From: UBA668 sp046076025
GTDB lineage: Bacteria > Actinomycetota > Acidimicrobiia > Acidimicrobiales > Ilumatobacteraceae
Assembly (NCBI GenBank): GCA_046076025.1
Contig: JBJTRF010000151.1
Span: 1 to 11,088 of the forward strand
DNA: 11,088 nt
Direction of reading: 5' to 3'
Shown here: in pieces, positions 6,332 to 11,088 of the stretch
Position numbering within the stretch: the stretch's first letter is position 1
How the letters are laid out: every line of letters begins with the position of its first letter
The notes under the pieces: generated by a model
Told to the model about the DNA's origin: nothing
The model's database searches: none
What the model saw: only the letters and a program-made list of their open reading frames with translations
Translations under genes and position numbers: made by a program

Positions 6332-8335
6332 TCAGCGCTCGTCGAGGAGGCTCGAGCCCGGGAACATGTCGTGCAGCAGCGACTCGGTGGTCTGTACGTG
6401 CTCGGGCGGCACGTCCTCGAGCGAATCGAGGTCGATGTCGTCGATGTCGTCGGCGCTGCCGTCGATGGCATCGGTGGCATCGCCGGACGTCACCGCGGCG
6501 GAAGCGTCGGCGGGAGCCGCCGCCGGTGCGGACGGCGCAGGCTGCTGCGGCACTGCGGCACGCGGTGCAGTCGGCGGCGGTGACGATGTGCTGGGCGCGC
6601 CCGCCGACGGCCGGGCCGCCGGAGCCGTTGCGGGCCGGGGTGTGCCGCCGGTGACGTCGAGGTCGTGATCGGGCTCGCCGGTGACCACCAGCGCGACTCG
6701 AACCTGGATGCCGAGCCGGTCGGCGATGGCCGCCTCGAGTTCGGGCACGTGCTTGGCGCACTTGTCGCGCACGCTGTCGCGCGACACGGCTATCGCCAGC
6801 GCGCCGTCGCGGTCGCCGAGCACGCGCAGCGGCGAGTAGAGCGCTCGGGCCATGCCCTTCAGGGCGGGCAGCACCTCGCCCTGCCACGCCGAGGTGATCC
6901 GGGCGACATCGGCCGCCGACACCGTCGACGTGGCGGCTGCGCCCGTCGAGCCAGTGCTCGCCGGAGGAGCGCTCGGCGACGAGGCACGAGGCGTGTCGAG
7001 GCCACGGTGTGTGTCGGGATCACGGGCTGTGTCGGGATCAGGCGACGGCGATGCAGCAACAGGTGCTGCGGCAGCGTCGGGCGGCGAACCTGCCTCGGCA
7101 GCCGAGCCGGCCGCCGGGCTGGCAGTCGGGGACGGCGGCGGCGACTGCTCGCGCCGGGCGCGGCCGCCGAGCAATGCCCTGCCGGTCGACGGGTCGATCG
7201 GCGTGGTGCGGCCGGCCGGCGCAGCGGCCGCACCCTGCGCCACCTGCTGCTCGAGACGCTGCAGTCGCTCGAGCAGCACGCCGACGTCGACGCTCGAGGC
7301 CTCGTGGGTGAGCTGCACCAGCGCCACCTCGAGCAGCACCCGCGGATCGGGCGCGTGGCGCATCTCGATGAGCACCTCGCCGAGGCGCTCCATCGCCCGC
7401 ACGATTCCCCCCGCCCCGAGTCGCTGCGCGAGGGCCGCCACCTCTTCGGCGCGCTGCTTCGGCAGCTGCACCAGCTCGGGCGCCATGATCGACAGGAAGC
7501 AGTCGCGCAGGTGGCGGACGAGATCGTCGGCGATGGTACGCGCGCCGAGGCCGCGGTGCACCGAGTGCGCCACGGCGGTGAGCGCCCGACCCGTGTCGTG
7601 GGCGATGAAGGCCTCGACGAACTCGTCGAGCGGCGCGACCTCGATGGCCTCGCCGCCGGCGGACGCCACCAGTTCGAGGGCCGAGATGGTGTCGCGCGCC
7701 GAGCCGCCACCCTGGCGGAGCACCGACTGCAGCACGTCGTCGCCGATGTCGATGCCGGCATCGGATGCCAGCCAGCGCATGTGCTGCTCGAGCACGTCCA
7801 TCGGCAGCAGGTGGAACTGCAGGTGCTGGGTGCGGCTGCGGATGGTCTCGGAGACCTTCTGCGGATCGGTGGTGGCGAGCACGAACACCACGTGCGGCGG
7901 CGGCTCTTCGAGCGTCTTCAGCAAGGCTGCCTCGGCAGCCTTGGACAGCATGTGCACCTCGTCGAGGATGTACACCTTGTGCCGGCCCGGCGTGCCGAGC
8001 GATGCCTTCTCGATGAGATCGCGGATGTCGTCGACACCGTTGTTGCTGGCGGCATCGAGTTCGAACACGTCGTAGCTGGTGCCTCGCTCGACTGCGGCGC
8101 ACGAATCGCACTCGCAGCACGGCTCGCCCTCGACGGGCTGCTCGCAGTTGAGCACCTTGGCGAGAATGCGGGCCGACGTGGTCTTGCCGGTGCCCCGGGG
8201 GCCGGAGAACAGGTAGGCCTGCCCCTCGCGGTGGTTGATCACGGCCGTGCGCAGCGCGCGCACGACGTGGTCCTGCCCCTTCAGTTCGCTGAACCGGCGG
8301 GGCCGATAGCGGCGATAGAGCGACTGCGTGGCCAT
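6332..8335 (-). CDS. dnaX: DNA polymerase III subunit gamma/tau
   Basis: The product (667 residues) is the clamp-loader ATPase of the replicative polymerase. The AAA+ core is complete: Walker A GPRGTGKTT (45-53), zinc-binding Cys64, Cys73, Cys76 and Cys79, Walker B with DEVH (125-128), sensor-1 LATTDP (153-158) and the arginine finger in SRTQ (Arg168). Clamp-loader domains follow to about residue 370. A long Ala/Pro/Ser/Thr-rich linker (about 380-490, with three DPDTAR-like hexads) leads to a tau-like domain (about 485-570, ADVARITSAWQGEVLPALKG onward), a second low-complexity linker, and an acidic C-terminal tail (DDIDDIDLDSLEDVPPE). ATG 8335 is chosen because MATQSLYRRYRP is the family's usual N terminus; the frame stays open 13 codons further upstream without family similarity. 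It is the first gene of a two-gene unit with recR and is divergent from the CopC/D gene. No A-rich slippery site for gamma production was noticed. Confidence 0.96.
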   Translation of the reverse strand: MATQSLYRRYRPRRFSELKGQDHVVRALRTAVINHREGQAYLFSGPRGTGKTTSARILAKVLNCEQPVEGEPCCECDSCAAVERGTSYDVFELDAASNNGVDDIRDLIEKASLGTPGRHKVYILDEVHMLSKAAEAALLKTLEEPPPHVVFVLATTDPQKVSETIRSRTQHLQFHLLPMDVLEQHMRWLASDAGIDIGDDVLQSVLRQGGGSARDTISALELVASAGGEAIEVAPLDEFVEAFIAHDTGRALTAVAHSVHRGLGARTIADDLVRHLRDCFLSIMAPELVQLPKQRAEEVAALAQRLGAGGIVRAMERLGEVLIEMRHAPDPRVLLEVALVQLTHEASSVDVGVLLERLQRLEQQVAQGAAAAPAGRTTPIDPSTGRALLGGRARREQSPPPSPTASPAAGSAAEAGSPPDAAAAPVAASPSPDPDTARDPDTHRGLDTPRASSPSAPPASTGSTGAAATSTVSAADVARITSAWQGEVLPALKGMARALYSPLRVLGDRDGALAIAVSRDSVRDKCAKHVPELEAAIADRLGIQVRVALVVTGEPDHDLDVTGGTPRPATAPAARPSAGAPSTSSPPPTAPRAAVPQQPAPSAPAAAPADASAAVTSGDATDAIDGSADDIDDIDLDSLEDVPPEHVQTTESLLHDMFPGSSLLDER
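6986..7039 (-). repeat. Three tandem 18-bp units inside the dnaX linker
   Basis: Three consecutive 18-bp units (6986-7003, 7004-7021, 7022-7039) encode the hexads DPDTAR, DPDTHR and GLDTPR on the minus strand, at about residues 433-450 of DnaX. They keep the reading frame and extend the disordered linker between the clamp-loader core and the tau-like domain. The first two protein hexads are almost identical, which suggests recent slippage or duplication. Confidence 0.8.
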
Positions 8336-8342
8336 CGATGCG

Positions 8343-8348
8343 ACTCTA
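8343..8348 (-). promoter_or_regulatory. Candidate -10 box with leaderless spacing to dnaX
   Basis: On the minus strand TAGAGT (8348 to 8343) ends exactly 7 nt before the ATG at 8335. This is the spacing expected if transcription starts at the A of the start codon. No well-placed Shine-Dalgarno is present, which agrees with a leaderless mRNA and supports ATG 8335 over upstream starts. No clear -35 is seen. Confidence 0.45.
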
Positions 8349-8451
8349 CCCACGGGGTATGACGCGCCTGCCACTGCCGCCCGGGCAGTGTCGGCTGCGA
8401 GTCGGCGCGCCGCAGCCGCCCTGCGACGGCGGCGGGGCCGAGCGGCGGGGG

Positions 8452-8457
8452 TAGCGT
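8452..8457 (+). promoter_or_regulatory. Candidate -10 box for the CopC/CopD-type gene
   Basis: TAGCGT ends 12 nt before ATG 8470. It would place the transcript start within a few bases of the ATG, giving a very short or no leader. No Shine-Dalgarno is seen close to the ATG. The box is in the 134-bp divergent interval shared with dnaX. Confidence 0.3.
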
Positions 8458-8469
8458 TGCCGCACTGTC

Positions 8470-10293
8470 ATGTCCGTTCCTGCGCCGACTGCCCCGCTGC
8501 GCGCTGCGCCGGCCCACACCGGCCGACGGCGCCGCAGGCTCGCCACCGCCGCCCTTGCCGGGACGGCGTGCTTCGCCGCGCTGAGCGCCCTCGACGCCGC
8601 CCCCGTGGCGGCGGTCGACAACAGCATCGTCAGTGCCACCCCCGCCCCCAACACCACGGTCGACGTGTCGCCCGCAGCCCTCTCACTGGTGTTCGCCAAC
8701 CCGCTCGGCCCCACCAACTCGGTCACGCTCACGTGCGGCGCCGAGGGGCAGCCGGCCGCCGTCGTCGGCACCCCGAAGCCGCTGGTCCTTGCCGACCAGG
8801 TGACGCTGTCGGTCACGCTGGCATCGCCGCTCCCGAAGGGCGTCTGCAGCGTGGTGTGGCGCGTCACCGACGTGAACCTGCAGCCCTCCGGAAGCGGCAG
8901 CTACACGTTCGTGATCGCCAACGACACCGTCGTCACCACCCCGGCATCCACCACCACCGTCGCCGGCCAGCCTGCCGACACCAGCGTGACGACCACCACC
9001 ACGATCGCCGGCCAGGTGCCGGCCGAGGGCGAGGGGGCGGTGAGCGCGCCGTCACGAGGGCCGCTCTCGCTGTTCCGCTTCTTCTCCAACATGTTCGTCG
9101 CCGTGCTGTTCGGCTCGATCATCGCCCTCGCCACGTGCTGGCCCAACGGCGTCGAGTTCGCCGAGACGCAGAGCTTCCTGCGCATCGTCTATGGCGGCGC
9201 CGTGGTCAGCACGCTGCTGTTCGTCGGCGCGCTGGCCGCCGACCTCGGGCCCGCACCGCTCGGCAGTTCGCTCTCGCCCACCGGATGGGGACCGCTCCTC
9301 GATGTCGGCAGCGGCACTGCCGCGATGCTCAGGCTGGCCTTCACGGTGGCCAGCGGCTACGCGGTGCTCCGCCCCGAGCGGATCATCGATCCGGCGGTAC
9401 GTCTGCAGGCCCTCGGCCTACCTGCACTCGCCGTCGTCACGATGGGCTTTGCCCGGCCCGAGTTCGGGCTCATCGAGTGGGTCGGCGGCATCACGCACGC
9501 GCTGTCGATGTCGGCATGGTTCGGCGGCCTCGCGCTGATGGCACGCGTGGTGCTGGCAGGACGCGGCACCGAGGAGACCACCTCGGCAGTGCTGCAGTAC
9601 TCGCGTTGGTCGACACCCGTGCTGTGGGCAACCCTCATCTCGGGCCTGCTGCTCTTCGTCAGGCTCGACAGCGGGAACTTCACCACCAGCCACGGCCTCG
9701 TCATGCTCGCCAAGGCCGTCGCAGTGTCGCTGATGGTGTTCGTCGCCCTGCTGGCGCGCCAGTTCGTCAGGCAGCACCTCGCCGAGCAGCGGCGGGTGAA
9801 GCGAGCCACCATCCACGGCGTGCGCCGCTCGTTCACGATCGAGGCAGGCATCGGCCTCGCCGTGCTCGGCCTGACGAGCTGGCTCCTCACGTTCACACCG
9901 CCAGGGCTGGTGCGCAGCGAGGGGCCTGCGCTGACGCTCGGTGCCGTGCACCGCTTCCAGAACGCGGCGGTGAACGCCGACATCGTCGTGCAGTTCAGCG
10001 AGACCGTCGGCGCCAACGACGTGCGCATCGAGGTGGTGCAGCCGGCGACCGACCTCACCGGGCTCGAGATCGAGTTCGTCCCGCCGGCCGGCAGCACCGT
10101 GGTCGGCACTCGCGTGGTTCCTTCGCCGCTCACCGGCGCCGGGGTGGCCGTGCTCGAGAAGACCGACGGGCTGTCGCTCGGGTCGTCGGGCAACTGGACC
10201 GTGGTCGTGCGGCTGAATTCGGTCGAGGTCGGCCGCATCGGCGTGTTCGTCGGCAGCGAGCTGGCACTGCCCACCACGACCACCATTCCCTGA
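8470..10293 (+). CDS. CopC-CopD-type membrane protein with C-terminal YtkA-like domain
   Basis: This 607-residue protein has three parts. A basic N terminus and hydrophobic stretch (about 18-48) form an export signal. Residues about 50-150 look like a CopC beta-sandwich (IVSATPAPNTTVDVSPAALSLVFANPL, then CSVVWRVTD and SGSYTFVI). A Thr-rich linker (about 155-190) follows. Residues about 198-480 hold some eight hydrophobic helices of CopD type, including ITHALSMSAWFGGL with His343 and HGLVMLAKAV. The tail (about 495-600) resembles the YtkA-like domain often fused to CopD (SETVGANDVRIEVV). CopC/CopD proteins take part in periplasmic copper handling and uptake. The CopC part here lacks the usual N-terminal His and the His of the DGH motif (TDVNLQ replaces SADGH), and has two Cys (89, 126) that may form a disulfide, so copper binding by that domain is doubtful. 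Domain family is well supported; a copper role is only inferred. Confidence 0.82.
   Translation: MSVPAPTAPLRAAPAHTGRRRRRLATAALAGTACFAALSALDAAPVAAVDNSIVSATPAPNTTVDVSPAALSLVFANPLGPTNSVTLTCGAEGQPAAVVGTPKPLVLADQVTLSVTLASPLPKGVCSVVWRVTDVNLQPSGSGSYTFVIANDTVVTTPASTTTVAGQPADTSVTTTTTIAGQVPAEGEGAVSAPSRGPLSLFRFFSNMFVAVLFGSIIALATCWPNGVEFAETQSFLRIVYGGAVVSTLLFVGALAADLGPAPLGSSLSPTGWGPLLDVGSGTAAMLRLAFTVASGYAVLRPERIIDPAVRLQALGLPALAVVTMGFARPEFGLIEWVGGITHALSMSAWFGGLALMARVVLAGRGTEETTSAVLQYSRWSTPVLWATLISGLLLFVRLDSGNFTTSHGLVMLAKAVAVSLMVFVALLARQFVRQHLAEQRRVKRATIHGVRRSFTIEAGIGLAVLGLTSWLLTFTPPGLVRSEGPALTLGAVHRFQNAAVNADIVVQFSETVGANDVRIEVVQPATDLTGLEIEFVPPAGSTVVGTRVVPSPLTGAGVAVLEKTDGLSLGSSGNWTVVVRLNSVEVGRIGVFVGSELALPTTTTIP
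8950..9023 (+). repeat. Degenerate internal repeat in the Thr-rich linker
   Basis: Two similar stretches share an ACCACC-rich part followed by CGCCGGCCAG (8961-8970 and 9005-9014). They encode TTTVAGQPAD and TTTIAGQVPAE in the linker between the CopC-like and CopD-like domains. This is probably an expanded flexible extracytoplasmic linker. Confidence 0.55.
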
Positions 10294-10453
10294 CCGGCGC
10301 GACTCCCTCACCGGCGCGATCTTCATCCACTCGCCCATCGCCTATGGGCCGTCCGACTGATGCGACGTGCTGGGCGATCGGGAACCATCCACGGCGCACG
10401 CTCGTCGCACCGGCATCGAGGCCACTGCGGCACCGACGCACAAGGAGCATCTC
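10294..10453 (+). other. Intergenic region with a short direct repeat and a dyad
   Basis: This 160-bp gap precedes the SIMPL gene. ACCGGCGCGA occurs at 10293-10302 and 10310-10319, 17 bp apart. GCCCAT (10333-10338) and ATGGGC (10344-10349) form a perfect 6-bp dyad with a 5-nt spacer. Either could be an operator or part of a terminator for the upstream gene; no T run follows. No convincing -35/-10 pair was found, although a promoter for the downstream gene is expected here. Confidence 0.4.
10442..10447 (+). promoter_or_regulatory. Strong Shine-Dalgarno for the SIMPL-domain gene
   Basis: AAGGAG lies 6 nt upstream of ATG 10454. It is among the best ribosome sites in the window and fixes the start of this gene. 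Confidence 0.85.
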
Positions 10454-11088
10454 ATGCGCAGGGAGATCTGGATCTCGCTCTTCGCCGCCGCCATTGCCGC
10501 GGCCGCAGTGGCAGCGGGCATGGTGGCCGTTGCCGATCGCGATCACGACCGCAGCACTGTGGTGGTCGATGACAGCGGCGCGCTCTCGCGCACGATCTCC
10601 GTTGCCGGATCAGGGTCGATCACGGTGAAGCCCGACACCGCCGATGTCAGCATCGGCGTGCAGGTGAACGCCGCAACCGCCGACGCTGCCCTCAGCCAGG
10701 CGAATGATGCTGCAGCGAAGTTGATCGATGCAGTGAAAGGCGCCGGTGTCGACGATGCCGACATCCGCACCTCCGGCCTGTCGGTATATCCCAGCTACTC
10801 CGACAGCTCGACGATCGCCTCGTACACGGCGTCGAACTCTGTCACCGTGACGGTGCGCGACATCGACCGTGCCGGCCCGGTGATCGACGCAGCAGCGGCA
10901 GCCGCCGGTGGCGCCATCACCATCGGCGGCATCTCGTTCTACGTCGACGATGTCGAGGCCGTCCTCGGCGCAGCGCGCGAGGAGGCGGTCGACAATGCGC
11001 GCGCCCGCGCCGGCCAGTACGCGACTGCGGCCGGCGTCGAGGTGGGCGACGTGCTGTCGATCAGCGAGACCGGCGTGTCGATGCCACC
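10454..11088 (+). CDS. SIMPL-domain (DUF541) protein, N-terminal part (3' end outside window)
   Basis: The frame is open from ATG 10454 to the window edge, giving 211 residues without a stop. Residues 1-27 (MRREIWISLFAAAIAAAAVAAG...) form a signal peptide or membrane anchor. From about residue 48 the sequence follows the SIMPL/DUF541 pattern: ISVAGSGSITVKPDTADVSIGVQV, then an alanine-rich helix (SQANDAAAKLIDAVKGAGVDDADIRTSGLSVYPSYS), a TVTVRDIDRAGPVIDAAAAAAG strand-helix unit, and AREEAVDNARARAGQYAATAGVEVGDVLSISE. These match the conserved 'G-x-G-x-a/i-x-v-x-PD', 'GI/V-x-xxDI-x-T' and 'A-x-xA-x-xKA' segments of the family. Members are secreted or periplasmic; E. coli YggE has been linked to oxidative stress, but the biochemical role is unclear. 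A strong Shine-Dalgarno and a 160-bp gap suggest a gene with its own promoter, though read-through from the CopC/D gene is possible. Confidence 0.88.
   Translation, partial: MRREIWISLFAAAIAAAAVAAGMVAVADRDHDRSTVVVDDSGALSRTISVAGSGSITVKPDTADVSIGVQVNAATADAALSQANDAAAKLIDAVKGAGVDDADIRTSGLSVYPSYSDSSTIASYTASNSVTVTVRDIDRAGPVIDAAAAAAGGAITIGGISFYVDDVEAVLGAAREEAVDNARARAGQYATAAGVEVGDVLSISETGVSMP

Noticed and set aside
6325..6480. N-terminal extension of RecR to an upstream start
   Set aside because: The extra residues are the dnaX C-terminal coding region read in another frame, and ATG 6324 matches the normal RecR start.
6665..8362. A long plus-strand open frame opposite dnaX
   Set aside because: It mirrors the dnaX coding region, has no recognisable domain, and has Arg/His-rich composition; dnaX is unambiguous on the other strand.
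8336..8374. 13-codon N-terminal extension of DnaX
   Set aside because: The family starts at MATQSLYRRYRP-like sequence, and the extension crosses the putative -10 box.
8328..10628. A 766-codon plus-strand open frame through the CopC/D gene and beyond
   Set aside because: It is out of frame with a well-supported membrane protein and runs across the intergenic region into the SIMPL gene in the wrong frame.

Overview
The window is GC-rich, gene-dense chromosomal DNA with typical actinobacterial features. These are C/G-ending codons, RecR and DnaX sequences of actinobacterial type, GTG starts, and TAnnnT boxes 6-7 nt upstream of start codons, as in leaderless transcription. An Acidimicrobiia-like lineage (for example the Ilumatobacter group) would fit, but that is an inference from general style and not from a marker gene. 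I see no tRNA, rRNA, CRISPR array, insertion sequence or other sign of recent transfer.

Layout from left to right: the 3' end of a cyclophilin-type peptidyl-prolyl isomerase (+); a convergent EamA/DMT-family permease (-); diverging from it, a GH18-family lipoprotein with an extra C-terminal beta-type domain (+), whose 3' end overlaps by 20 bp the end of an MFS transporter (-); diverging from that, a complete thiolase (+); a 285-bp non-coding interval; a dnaX-recR pair on the minus strand; diverging from dnaX, a CopC-CopD-type membrane protein (+); and the 5' part of a SIMPL-domain (DUF541) secreted or anchored protein (+) that runs off the right edge.

The most interesting stretch is the gap at 5440-5724, between the convergent thiolase and recR genes. 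It holds a near-consensus housekeeping promoter (TTGACA, 17 bp, TAATCT) that faces no protein-coding gene. Its predicted start is followed by a hairpin with a CCCCCC loop, a second hairpin with 24-nt arms, and a short T run. This looks like an independent small RNA gene of about 115 nt. It resembles the actinobacterial 6C RNA class in general form but differs in details and in location. The sequence also contains a dyad inside the promoter spacer whose octamer recurs in the RNA's first stem.

Other points of note are a CopC-like domain that lacks the usual copper-binding histidines, the absence of a ybaB gene between dnaX and recR, an 18-bp tandem repeat in the DnaX linker, and start-site patterns suggesting leaderless mRNAs for dnaX and the GH18 gene. 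Apart from dnaX-recR, the genes look like independent units; nothing in the layout points to one shared pathway.
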